Source: JBLIOB01 sp047639575
GTDB taxonomy: Bacteria > Bacteroidota > Bacteroidia > Flavobacteriales_D > Parvicellaceae
Direction: 5' to 3'
DNA: 10,147 bases
Assembly: GCA_047639575.1 (NCBI GenBank)
Contig: JBLIOB010000141.1
Location: forward strand, 1-10,147
The translations under genes were made by a program, and so were the position numbers. Under the pieces are notes generated by a model. The model did not search any database. It worked only from the letters and a program-made list of their open reading frames with translations, and was not told the DNA's origin. Below are positions 1 to 7,152 of the stretch, in pieces; positions within the stretch are counted from its first letter, which is position 1, and every line of letters starts with the position of its first letter.

Positions 1-1
1 C

Positions 2-2317
2 AATCAAGCTGGTACGGTGCTAACGCGATTGAAATACGATAACATCAAAACCACGAATCTTAAAAGTTATCTATACGCGAAAGATGCAATGACCAAGTAT
101 ACTTTTGATACAAAAGGGAATATCACAGACGAAAAAATCTTCACTAATTTTATTCAAATATCATCTCGGATGGTATTCCCTAAAAAAATTCCTAGCGCTA
201 ACAGAACGGTTGGCACCTCTATATTTGGTATGGCCATATCTAGTCCCGAGAAAGGCTGGTTCCTCGATTCCATACCACTTAAAAGAAAAGGCAAGATCGT
301 ATTTGCAAAAAAATGGGGATTAAAAATCCAAGATTCTGTAGTCTTAAAACCGCAGTATTTGGAGATTCAAGTTTTAAATGATAGTATCTCGTTTGCCTAT
401 CGAATGAGAATTAAAGATGCTGGTTCGAGGAAAACACTTCCTATTAAGTACCATATTAATTATACAATGCGATTCGACATCATCAACCATGTCACTGGAA
501 AAACGCTTCAAAACCAAGTTTACAATTTATCTTATTATGATTGGAACAAACGAAATGATCAAGTAGGTTATAGCCTAAGAATGTTAAGTAGAAAAGGAAT
601 CAGCATCATCGACTCTGCATTCAATACCGTACAAAAAGAAGTTTATTTTGCAAATCATACGAAAGAAGCAAGAAGAGCATATGGCGTAGAAAGTAGTAGC
701 TTAAAAGAACCACATTTTAAAAAAGGCCACTCTAACATCTCATACAGTGCTTTTATTAATGTTTTTCCACCGATCTATCATAAAATGGTAGGGTCTGATT
801 TTTTTAATACGCAAACAGTGAAGTTCGGATATTTAAATAGCCTTGGGGAAACAGTGATAGAACCGGCTTTTGAAGAAGTTGGTGACTTCCACAATGGAAT
901 CGGGGTCGTTAAAAATGGAGACAAAAAAGGAGCAGTTAACTTCGACTCATTAATTGTGCCTGTTCAATATGCTTCTGTAAATTCAAGAATAGTTGGAAAA
1001 GACACGTTAGTTATTGTATCAAATAACCCTTCTAATCGAACTATATTAATCGACACATTAGCTCATACAAGAAAATCAGGATTTAAATCAATCTATGTGA
1101 ATACCAATGGAGATTTAATCGCCAAAGCCGCCCATTACGGAATCCTATCTCCTGATTTGACGTGGAAATCGAAGCCGATATTTGTATCCGCTCCAAAGTC
1201 CCTTGGAGATCACATATTATTTAGAAAGAAGAAATGGGGCGTGGCAGATTATCAGGGTAATATTGTTGCAGATCCTGTTTTTAAAGAGATTTCTAGTTTC
1301 CAAAATGGGATGGTAGTGACCGGGAAAAAATCAAAAAAAGGCCTGTCAAACATTGAGGGATTAGTTATACTCAAGAAAGTGTATAATAATATTAAGGTTA
1401 CTCCAAGCTATGTTTTAGCAACTAGAAGAAATTCTACAGCAATGTTCAATCGTCAAGGCGAGTTAATTTCTAACGATAAGTACAGCTATGTAGATGTAAA
1501 TGAAAATACGGGCGATTTTCTCTTTCAAAAAGGAAGGAGTACTATAATTGTCAACGAAAAATATAACCGAAGAATTAAACTTAAAAACATCGTAGGAACC
1601 AGTTTGTTAGACTCCAGTATAGTTATTAAATCTGCCAGTTTCGTTGGTTTAATAACTCTAAATAAAAATGCGATAATCCCAACGAAGTATCACGAAATAT
1701 TGGATTTTGATGATTCTACCTACCTCGTTAAACTCAATAAAATAAAAGGTCTATACAACCGAGAAGGAAAAGAACTTCTTTCCTGCCACTATGCACATAT
1801 TGTGAAAGTAGCTCCTGATATATACGCTGGATTCGGAGGGAGATATACTTCCAGATTTGTTAATTCAAAAGGGGACATTTTATACGAAGACAATTTTTAC
1901 GATGTTGACCCTATTCAAAACGGACTAATTAAATGTAAAAGATATCAAGGAACCATATATCTCAATCGACAGTTTAAAAATGGATTAAACGCTGTTTATC
2001 AAGACGGCTATTCTTTTATTGAAGGATACGCTTGCGTCAAATACAACGGAACTTGGGTAATTATTAATCCGGACGGAGATGAGCTTTCTGCCTCTTCATT
2101 TTTAGATATTAAACCACTCGGTAAAAATTTATTTGCCGCCAAAGAATCTCGCCATTATGGATTATACAATAATCATGGAGGGATGATTCTAAATGCGGAA
2201 TACGAAAAGATCTCGTTCTTAGATGGCCAGGTAATTCAAGTACAAAAACTAGGCAAAGTTGGATATCTTAAACCTAGCGGAGACTGGCTTTACAACCCGT
2301 TTATTTCTCAAGAATAA
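2..2317 (+). CDS. WG-repeat protein, 5'-truncated by the window edge
   Basis: The reading frame is open to the left edge (codons run from base 2), so the first in-frame GTG at 17 is probably internal and the true start lies outside the window. About 771 codons remain, ending in TAA. Counting from that GTG, residues 1 to about 260 have no motif I recognise. From about 268 to the end there are degenerate WG-type repeats of the form [W/F/Y]G-hydrophobic-x(4)-G-x-hydrophobic-x(4)-[F/Y]: examples are KFGYLNSLGE (about 268), KKWGVADYQGN (about 404), GLYNREGKEL (about 577) and HYGLYNNHGG (about 713). WG repeats (WG_beta_rep, PF14903) are common in Bacteroidota and form beta-rich repeat folds of mostly unknown role. 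Any signal peptide would be in the missing part. The last 17 bases overlap the convergent lipoprotein gene. Family call is good; function is unknown. Confidence 0.8.
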   Translation, partial: NQAGTVLTRLKYDNIKTTNLKSYLYAKDAMTKYTFDTKGNITDEKIFTNFIQISSRMVFPKKIPSANRTVGTSIFGMAISSPEKGWFLDSIPLKRKGKIVFAKKWGLKIQDSVVLKPQYLEIQVLNDSISFAYRMRIKDAGSRKTLPIKYHINYTMRFDIINHVTGKTLQNQVYNLSYYDWNKRNDQVGYSLRMLSRKGISIIDSAFNTVQKEVYFANHTKEARRAYGVESSSLKEPHFKKGHSNISYSAFINVFPPIYHKMVGSDFFNTQTVKFGYLNSLGETVIEPAFEEVGDFHNGIGVVKNGDKKGAVNFDSLIVPVQYASVNSRIVGKDTLVIVSNNPSNRTILIDTLAHTRKSGFKSIYVNTNGDLIAKAAHYGILSPDLTWKSKPIFVSAPKSLGDHILFRKKKWGVADYQGNIVADPVFKEISSFQNGMVVTGKKSKKGLSNIEGLVILKKVYNNIKVTPSYVLATRRNSTAMFNRQGELISNDKYSYVDVNENTGDFLFQKGRSTIIVNEKYNRRIKLKNIVGTSLLDSSIVIKSASFVGLITLNKNAIIPTKYHEILDFDDSTYLVKLNKIKGLYNREGKELLSCHYAHIVKVAPDIYAGFGGRYTSRFVNSKGDILYEDNFYDVDPIQNGLIKCKRYQGTIYLNRQFKNGLNAVYQDGYSFIEGYACVKYNGTWVIINPDGDELSASSFLDIKPLGKNLFAAKESRHYGLYNNHGGMILNAEYEKISFLDGQVIQVQKLGKVGYLKPSGDWLYNPFISQE

Positions 2318-2957
2318 TTTGAATCTCATTTCCTGCTTCACCTTTAGACAATTTTTCAAAATCGGGTTTCCAAATGACTTCTTTGTTCGTTGAAGATATA
2401 ACTGCATTCGTTTTTGACTTAATCTTTTTCACCTTTTTATCGAACGATATATTAAGTTCAAATGTAATCATAGACATCATCCCATCCATTTGCCCCATTT
2501 CTTCATCGGAAGTTTGATCCATTGGCGGCATCTTGTAGGTTAGTTTGTTCTTTTTAAGTAGAAAATACGTATGATCGCTATTCTCATTAGTACTTGTTGA
2601 GAGACTTCCGAGGCCCGAACCACTCATCACGTCATTTAGTGTTGCCAAATCAGCAAAATCAAAGGCAATATGAAAAGTGCCTTTAACCGTATCTTCTTCT
2701 ACCACGATATTTGTTAGTCCTGGACTGACCTTAAGTGCTTCCATTGCTGTTGTAAATTCTCCAGAATCACCTAATACGCTTCCGATTCCAGCACCTGCCG
2801 TGGAATCCCCTCCCATCATATCTTGCAGAGAGCCCATATCTATATCATAACTCAGAGAACCTGACCAATCATTTTTAAAGTGAACGTGTTGTTTTATACT
2901 ACAAGAACTAACTAATAGTGTAACGACTATTGTTAAACAAAATAATATCCTTTTCAT
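2301..2957 (-). CDS. Uncharacterised outer- or inner-membrane lipoprotein
   Basis: A 218-residue protein with a clear lipoprotein signal: basic MKR, a hydrophobic core, then the lipobox LVSSC with the lipidated Cys at residue 19. The mature protein starts SIKQHVHFKND, followed by a WSGSLSYDIDMG stretch, a Met/Gly-rich segment (MMGG), a low-complexity Gly/Ser segment near residues 110-120, and a second Met-rich stretch near 150. The C-terminal part alternates short hydrophobic stretches with Lys-rich ones (KKVKKIKSK). It resembles a type of small Bacteroidota lipoprotein annotated only as hypothetical, and I assign no function. The start ATG at 2957 is the only one that keeps the signal peptide. 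It lies 44 bp downstream of the broken hydrolase gene on the same strand and could be the last cistron of the arsenic operon or a separate unit. Its 3' end overlaps the convergent WG-repeat gene by 17 bp. Confidence 0.75.
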   Translation of the reverse strand: MKRILFCLTIVVTLLVSSCSIKQHVHFKNDWSGSLSYDIDMGSLQDMMGGDSTAGAGIGSVLGDSGEFTTAMEALKVSPGLTNIVVEEDTVKGTFHIAFDFADLATLNDVMSGSGLGSLSTSTNENSDHTYFLLKKNKLTYKMPPMDQTSDEEMGQMDGMMSMITFELNISFDKKVKKIKSKTNAVISSTNKEVIWKPDFEKLSKGEAGNEIQIILEK

Positions 2958-3001
2958 GGAGCGAATATATCAATAAACTTGCCAACTCATAAAAGCAGTA
3001 T

Positions 3002-3619
3002 CTACTTAACAATAATTTGTTGGGACCCGACTACTTCTCTATTAACGATTGCTGTAATGAAATAACTCCCTTGTGGCAAATCAATAGGAATAGAAAAACT
3101 AAAAGTCCCATTCTGTACTGATATATTTGAGCTGTATACGGTCGTTCCTGAAATATTCCACATCAACACTTCTATTTCATCCAAGGAACTTACTCCTTCA
3201 ATTTTTAAATTCCCACCTGAGGAAATTGGGTTTGGATAAGAATTAAATTGGACGATCTTATGAATATTAAGACCATTCGGAGCTAAGCAATTCACTGATT
3301 CAATCCACTGAAATCCTACTGTTAAAACAGCATCTCTATTTGCAAAATCTACCGTGTGCCCTACTCCGGGAAGTAAATTAGTTTCTACAATCGCTCCTTT
3401 GCTTATCAACGAATCTCTTACTGGATAGAACCTAGATGAAGGTGAATCTGAACCTCCGTGAATAATGTAAACTGGCTTTCCAACCGCATTTTGTTGCAGT
3501 GTTGTATTTACTTCTGATGTTCCAGAAATCGCTACTCCAATAGGCAGAAACCATCCAAATTCGCTAGCCCTTAATAAACCATATGTGTATGTTGTTTTAC
3601 CTCCCCAAGAAAAGCCCAT
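3002..3619 (-). CDS. C-terminal fragment of the split hydrolase: catalytic residues and T9SS sorting domain
   Basis: 205 codons following the TAG. The ATG at 3619 is an ordinary internal Met of the intact gene, two codons past the stop, and is unlikely to be a true start because the fragment would have no signal peptide. It opens with the nucleophile elbow GFSWGG. The likely catalytic Asp is in IIHGGSDSP and the His in PGVGHTVDF, in the order Ser-Asp-His of alpha/beta hydrolases. From about residue 125 there is a type A T9SS C-terminal domain: SYPNP opening, an ISGTTVYSS strand, DLPQGSYFI, and a terminal QQIIVK. Such tails direct export through the type IX system and are normally removed at the surface. 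The natural stop is TAG at 3002-3004. Confidence 0.6.
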   Translation of the reverse strand: MGFSWGGKTTYTYGLLRASEFGWFLPIGVAISGTSEVNTTLQQNAVGKPVYIIHGGSDSPSSRFYPVRDSLISKGAIVETNLLPGVGHTVDFANRDAVLTVGFQWIESVNCLAPNGLNIHKIVQFNSYPNPISSGGNLKIEGVSSLDEIEVLMWNISGTTVYSSNISVQNGTFSFSIPIDLPQGSYFITAIVNREVVGSQQIIVK

Positions 3620-3622
3620 TAC

Positions 3623-4009
3623 CTACTTTTTAGCAGGATTGATGGAATACCATATTTCCATTGAGTCTATTATGGCAGTGGTAAATGCAGTATCTATGGC
3701 ATCGTCAATTTTTCCATCGGCTCCACCATCAGGACAAACTAATAGGAGTCCATTCATTTCTGCAAAACCGATTAATTTATCGCACCAACTTTCTCCATTC
3801 CATCTGGATGTATTAAATGGATGTAGCCCAAGCATCATCGTGTGGGGTGTACCGGGCGCATAATTACTTGGAACGTAAATTGAATACTTTTTAGCTGGAT
3901 CAGTTTGAAATGCAAAATTCCCATCGATCCTTGTTTGACCAATTGACGATGTATAGCTTAAGCAAAGTATGGATAATAATATAATTCTTATCTTAATTTT
4001 TAACAACAT
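3623..4009 (-). CDS. N-terminal fragment of the split secreted hydrolase
   Basis: 128 codons before the premature TAG. Residues 1 to about 24 are a Sec signal peptide (LLKIKIRIILLSILCL core, likely cut after SSIGQ). The mature part begins TRIDGNFAF, then KYSIYVPSNY, the usual opening strand of this esterase fold. The stretch MMLGLHPFN near residue 60 corresponds to the oxyanion-hole loop, and NGLLLVCPDGG to the next strand. The fragment ends KK, just before the nucleophile strand, so it cannot be catalytic alone. The ATG at 4009 overlaps the arsM stop: arsM reads GGA TGT TGT TAA and this gene starts ATG TTG TTA within it. No other start would keep the signal peptide. Confidence 0.6.
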   Translation of the reverse strand: MLLKIKIRIILLSILCLSYTSSIGQTRIDGNFAFQTDPAKKYSIYVPSNYAPGTPHTMMLGLHPFNTSRWNGESWCDKLIGFAEMNGLLLVCPDGGADGKIDDAIDTAFTTAIIDSMEIWYSINPAKK

Positions 4010-4971
4010 CCTCCCCCATCATAATGAAAGGTGGGCCCTGATATGTACATATCTTGCATCTCTAAAGCCGTTAAATCTCCCGCAGTCTTATCACAAACTG
4101 CAATTGGCTGATTAGGAAGTAATGTGTGGCCTTTACCATCATCAAATACTTCTTTATCACCATAATAAATTGCCGTTCTACCTGTGAACACACAAGGTCC
4201 GTCTTCAGGCATAGGATCCTTTATCGCACAAACTTCAACACTTTCTATGTAAATCAATTCGTCTGTTGCGTAATTCTTAGGGTCCAAAATTCGATAGGCT
4301 CTTTTCGCTCGAACTTCAACTGTTCCAAACCCTACGCTAGTAACCATGTCAATATACTCCTTTAAAGGTATTGCGCCTGTTAAGCACATTGCTCTTAATC
4401 GATCGTCACCTCTCAATTCGCTTGACATGTCTTGTTCGCAAATAGGATCAGACATTACTAATCTTCCATACGGCTTAAGCACTCGATAGGCTTCTTCTAA
4501 AGCTTTCTTCAAGTCATCAAGCTTAAAGATGTTGAATACACAATTTTGAGCTGCTACATCAATCGATTCATCTTCAATAGGTAAATTCAAAGCATCACCA
4601 ATTCTAAGGTCAACGTATTCTGACTTAAACCAAGCATTCTTTTCCTCGGCTTCAACAAAGTTCTTTTTAGACGCATCCAGCATTTCTGGTAATACATCCA
4701 CTCCAATTACTCCGCCTTTATTTCTGTTGAAATATGAAAACTGAAGTAATTCCATTCCTCCACCTACACCAACGTACAACACGGTCGGATCATTAACTAA
4801 ATCTCTAGGATTTACAGTGCTTCCGCAACCGTAATTCATTTCTAACATTTTTCCAGGAATATCCAAACCCGGTAATTGCCAGACAGGAGTTGTAGTACAG
4901 CAAAGCCCAACATCTGGAGTTTCAGCTGCTTCTCTATACAAATCGTTCGTTGCGTCTAAATAGTTTCTCAT
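4000..4971 (-). CDS. arsM: Arsenosugar-type arsenite S-adenosylmethionine methyltransferase ArsM
   Basis: A 323-residue cytoplasmic class I methyltransferase. SAM motif I is VLYVGVGGGMELLQF (64-78). The acidic ribose-binding position is Asp92 (GVDVLPEML), and RIGDALNLP (123-131) precedes NCVFNIF (143-149). The Cys residues match the arsenic-binding pattern of ArsM enzymes: Cys24/Cys25 near the N-terminus, Cys49 in NYGCGS, Cys144 in NCVFN and Cys196 in AMCLTGA. The order and spacing fit the subfamily found beside ArsS more than detoxification ArsM of other bacteria. The protein ends in GGGCC (Cys322-Cys323), an extra potential thiol or metalloid site. The family transfers methyl groups from SAM to As(III), giving mono- and dimethylarsenic. 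The start ATG overlaps the PNP stop by one base (TAATG). The 3' end overlaps the hydrolase start by 10 bp. Confidence 0.93.
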   Translation of the reverse strand: MRNYLDATNDLYREAAETPDVGLCCTTTPVWQLPGLDIPGKMLEMNYGCGSTVNPRDLVNDPTVLYVGVGGGMELLQFSYFNRNKGGVIGVDVLPEMLDASKKNFVEAEEKNAWFKSEYVDLRIGDALNLPIEDESIDVAAQNCVFNIFKLDDLKKALEEAYRVLKPYGRLVMSDPICEQDMSSELRGDDRLRAMCLTGAIPLKEYIDMVTSVGFGTVEVRAKRAYRILDPKNYATDELIYIESVEVCAIKDPMPEDGPCVFTGRTAIYYGDKEVFDDGKGHTLLPNQPIAVCDKTAGDLTALEMQDMYISGPTFHYDGGGCC

Positions 4972-5786
4972 TACTTCATTTCTTTAATCAACCCTACAAA
5001 CAGTGTGGTTAGCTTCTTTTCAGCTTTCCCTGCCACTGCAATAATTTCTTCGATGCTCACTGGCTTTAAATTATCCGGATCACATTCGTCTGTCAACACC
5101 GAAATTGCGGCTACTGGTAATCCCATGTGATTGGCAGCAATAACTTCTGGTACTGTGCTCATTCCAACGGCATCTCCGCCTGCAATTTTTAAAAATCTAT
5201 ACTCCGATGGAGTTTCTAACATCGGTCCTTGGGCAGTGATATAAACTCCTTCATGCAAAGTTATGTTCTCTCTTCTGGCAATTTGTCTTAGCGCAGACCT
5301 ATAACCTTTATTGTAGGCCTCGCTCATATCTGGAAACCTAGTTCCTAGTTCATCAATATTCGCCCCATTTAGAGCATGTGCTGGGAACAAATTGATATGG
5401 TCTGAAATCATCATCAAGTCTCCCTTCTTCCAATCTAAGTTTATGGATCCGGCTGCATTCGATATTAATAATGATTCAATCCCAAGCATTTTCATCACTC
5501 TAATCGGAAATACAATTTGATGCATAGTATATCCTTCATAAAAATGATATCTGCCTTTCATGGCCAGCACTTTTCTATTCGCTATTGAACCATAAATTAA
5601 TTTACCTGCATGAAATTCTACAGTCGCTTCAGGAAATCCTGGAATTTCAGAATAAGGCACTTCTGCAATAACATCAATCTCCTCAGCTAAATTTCCCAAT
5701 CCAGTTCCCAATACAACTCCAATCTCAGGGTTAGTAATCCCTTTGGACCTAAGAAAATCTGCGGTAGTTTTAATTTCATCAATCAT
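4971..5786 (-). CDS. Purine nucleoside phosphorylase (trimeric PNP/MTAP family)
   Basis: 271 residues, the usual length for the trimeric nucleoside phosphorylase family. Visible motifs are the phosphate loop VVLGTGLGNL (24-33), GRYHFYEGY (78-86), SNAAGS (109-114), the purine-site GPMLETPSEYRF (187-198) with Glu191, and VGMSTVPEV (207-215) contacting ribose. The loop after the next strand reads VLTDECD (230-236): Asp233 sits where human PNP has Asn243 and where MTA phosphorylase has Asp220. Family knowledge says this position contacts N7 and the 6-substituent of the base, and Asp there favours adenine over 6-oxopurines. Within an ArsM/ArsS operon I infer phosphorolysis of a 5'-arsenic-substituted 5'-deoxyadenosine to adenine and a ribose-1-phosphate derivative. 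Ordinary purine salvage remains possible. Both ends overlap neighbours by one base in TAATG junctions, so translation is probably coupled. Confidence 0.92.
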   Translation of the reverse strand: MIDEIKTTADFLRSKGITNPEIGVVLGTGLGNLAEEIDVIAEVPYSEIPGFPEATVEFHAGKLIYGSIANRKVLAMKGRYHFYEGYTMHQIVFPIRVMKMLGIESLLISNAAGSINLDWKKGDLMMISDHINLFPAHALNGANIDELGTRFPDMSEAYNKGYRSALRQIARRENITLHEGVYITAQGPMLETPSEYRFLKIAGGDAVGMSTVPEVIAANHMGLPVAAISVLTDECDPDNLKPVSIEEIIAVAGKAEKKLTTLFVGLIKEMK

Positions 5787-6466
5787 TAATAAATATGTTT
5801 TTTATAAAACGCAAGTAACGAATTATGAGAGAATCCAAAGCGATATCCAACGTGAATTATGCCAAATAAAAATTGAAGTCGGACAACTCCATTTTCCCGA
5901 TACCGTCTGGCAGAAGTGGTCAATTTAATTTGAATCACCTTAAACTTCGTTTCCTTTTTTATTCTAGGAATAATCTCACTGTCTTCTAGTATTAAAAAGT
6001 CCTCATCGAACTTCCCAATTGCATTGAACAATGATCTTTCGATATATAAGGATTGATCTCCACCTCTACACCAAGAATTTTTGAACCTTGTGAACCAACC
6101 AAATGTTCTAAGAATAATGTGATTTGAATCAAATCCCATGTAAAAACATCCAGCACCATTACCATTTTTCACTGCTTCCACAATTGCCAGGTCGAAGTGT
6201 TTTGGAGGGTAACTATCTGCATGAAGAAAATACAATATACCTCCAGAAGCTTCATGTGCTCCATTATTCATCTGAATTGATCTCCCCTTTCGTCCGTGGA
6301 TAAACTTCAGCTGCTTCCTTTCAACAATCTCTTTCGTTACTTGGCAGTTAGTTGCATCTGCAACTATTATTTCTTTGATATAGCCAAATTGATTCTCCAG
6401 CAAATAAGTTAAGAACGGCTCGATAGATTCTTGCTCTTGGTATGTTGGAATAACCACACTTATCAT
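5786..6466 (-). CDS. TIGR04283-type family 2 glycosyltransferase, arsenosugar cluster
   Basis: 226 residues with a GT-A fold. It starts directly with the nucleotide-binding strand ISVVIPTYQEQESI (2-15). Next come VADAT (35-39) and the diagnostic KGRSIQMNNGAHEA (60-73), then YFLHADS (79-85) carrying the DxD-equivalent metal site at Asp84. GGDQSLYI (135-142) and LILEDSE (158-164) are the acceptor/catalytic-base region, and TSARRYRENGVVR follows near residue 185. This pattern matches the TIGR04283 group, which NCBI names for its co-occurrence with ArsM and ArsS. The acceptor and sugar donor have not, to my knowledge, been defined. The ATG overlaps the upstream gene's TGA in an ATGA (4 bp) junction and the TAA overlaps the PNP start by one base. 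There is no signal peptide; a weakly hydrophobic C-terminal stretch (LQFLFGIIHVGY) may sit against the membrane. Confidence 0.88.
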   Translation of the reverse strand: MISVVIPTYQEQESIEPFLTYLLENQFGYIKEIIVADATNCQVTKEIVERKQLKFIHGRKGRSIQMNNGAHEASGGILYFLHADSYPPKHFDLAIVEAVKNGNGAGCFYMGFDSNHIILRTFGWFTRFKNSWCRGGDQSLYIERSLFNAIGKFDEDFLILEDSEIIPRIKKETKFKVIQIKLTTSARRYRENGVVRLQFLFGIIHVGYRFGFSHNSLLAFYKKHIY

Positions 6467-7092
6467 TGAATCAGTGCTATTAATTCCTCTGGCAAATCTT
6501 CTTCATAATCCACATCGCTTAATGTTCTTAAGATTTGATGACTCAACCCTTTGTTTTGTACATCCAATAAAGTATCAACTAACACATTTGATGTGCTCCA
6601 TTCCTTTTCATTAAACACTTCTGGAATAAATGTACTCATCCCCATTAAATAATAGCCTCCATCCACTGCAGGGCCAATTACGAAGTCCGATTTATCCAAT
6701 GCAGAAAAAGCTTCGTTCAACACTTCCTCGGTCAATTGCCAACAGTCTGAACCAATTATAACGGCTTTTTCAGCTCCTTGATTAAAAGCAGCTTCAAATG
6801 TGTTTTTCATTCGCTCGCCTAAATCATCTCCCATCTGCAATCTCTTTGCATATTCGTCAGATGCAAACTGATCGTAATTATCGATGTACGAAGAATAGTA
6901 AATGGATTTTTGAGCTTTAACATCCTTAATCTGCTCTTTAGTCTTTTCAATTAGTGCTTTGTAAATACGCAAAGCATTTTCGTCTCCAACAGTCTTCGCC
7001 AAGCGAGTTTTGACATGACCTAGTTCCGAATTCTTAATGAACACGATCAACCGGTTTTTTGTTGACTTCTTATTGGAGATTGATTTTAGCAC
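6463..7092 (-). CDS. TIGR04282-type (DUF2064) glycosyltransferase-like protein, arsenosugar cluster
   Basis: 209 residues related to CofC/MobA-like nucleotidyltransferases (DUF2064, COG3222). Motifs in order: FIKNSELGHVKTRLAKTVG (18-36), the substrate loop with conserved KTRLA; MGDDLGERM (87-95); VIIGSDCWQLT (111-121), where most relatives have GTDCP; VIGPAVDGGYYLMG (138-151); and LSDVDYEEDL near the end. The family pairs with TIGR04283 in arsenosugar loci, suggesting either nucleotide activation of the arsenical sugar or of its acceptor; this is inference. There is no ATG before the conserved core. The GTG at 7092 is taken as start because the frame is closed by TAG at 7105-7107. A TTG at 7050 (codon 15), directly before IVFIKN, is an alternative. 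It ends in an ATGA overlap with the next gene. Confidence 0.87.
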   Translation of the reverse strand: MLKSISNKKSTKNRLIVFIKNSELGHVKTRLAKTVGDENALRIYKALIEKTKEQIKDVKAQKSIYYSSYIDNYDQFASDEYAKRLQMGDDLGERMKNTFEAAFNQGAEKAVIIGSDCWQLTEEVLNEAFSALDKSDFVIGPAVDGGYYLMGMSTFIPEVFNEKEWSTSNVLVDTLLDVQNKGLSHQILRTLSDVDYEEDLPEELIALIQ

Positions 7093-7116
7093 AATTTGTT
7101 TAAACTATTTATGGTG

Positions 7117-7124
7117 CAAATTTA
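7117..7124 (-). promoter_or_regulatory. Candidate Bacteroidota -7 promoter element (TAnnTTTG)
   Basis: On the minus strand the 60-bp gap between arsS and the TIGR04282 gene contains TAAATTTG, a perfect match to the Bacteroidota -7 consensus, about 25 bases before the GTG start. The best upstream -33-like TTTG is only 15 bases away (usual spacing is about 17-23), so the upstream half is weak. If active, it would drive the TIGR04282-TIGR04283-PNP-arsM block separately from arsS. Confidence 0.35.
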
Positions 7125-7152
7125 AAACAAGGCTTTTTGCAAAGCGAAGTTA

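Larger units (their letters stand above)
3002..4009 (-). pseudogene. Secreted alpha/beta-hydrolase (PHB-depolymerase/LpqC-like esterase) with T9SS tail, interrupted by in-frame TAG
   Basis: Two consecutive open stretches in the same frame form one 335-codon gene split by a single TAG at 3623-3625 (codon 129). Joined, it has a signal peptide, an esterase domain with all three expected catalytic residues, and a T9SS sorting domain. The stop falls in the strand before the nucleophile elbow: AKK-stop-VMGFSWGG, with the nucleophile at Ser134. Homologues usually have an aromatic or aliphatic residue here, so one base change from TAT or TAC (Tyr) would explain it. No frameshift is needed. The natural end of the same gene is also TAG, which argues against TAG being a sense codon in this organism. 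The ATG lies inside the last codons of arsM (10 bp overlap), so the gene is the distal member of the arsenosugar operon. It could be a real nonsense mutation, a sequencing or assembly error, or, less likely, readthrough. Confidence 0.75.

Noticed and set aside
105..323. Second plus-strand frame inside the WG-repeat gene
   Set aside because: Overlaps a much longer open frame in another phase; no independent support.
2958..3001. Possible promoter TATATTCG upstream of the lipoprotein gene
   Set aside because: One mismatch to the -7 consensus, the nearest TTG is only 13 bases upstream, and the element would leave almost no leader before the ATG.
3623..3625. TAG as a recoded sense codon (pyrrolysine or reassigned amber)
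   Set aside because: TAG also serves as the natural stop of the same hydrolase gene and of the DUF547 gene, and Bacteroidota are not known for pyrrolysine at such sites. A point mutation or error is simpler.
3585..3863. Plus-strand open frame of about 92 codons opposite the hydrolase gene
   Set aside because: It lies antisense to a frame with a clear signal peptide and esterase motifs, and its product shows no recognisable features.
4126..4365. Plus-strand open frame opposite arsM
   Set aside because: It is wholly inside a well-supported conserved gene on the other strand; composition looks like a reverse shadow.
5743..5928. Plus-strand open frame across the PNP/glycosyltransferase junction
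   Set aside because: Antisense to two conserved genes, with no motif.
7132..7145. Short inverted repeat GCTTT-ttgc-AAAGC after arsS as a terminator
   Set aside because: Only a 5-bp AT-rich stem with a broken T-run (CTTGTTTT) on the minus strand; too weak to claim termination inside a compact operon.
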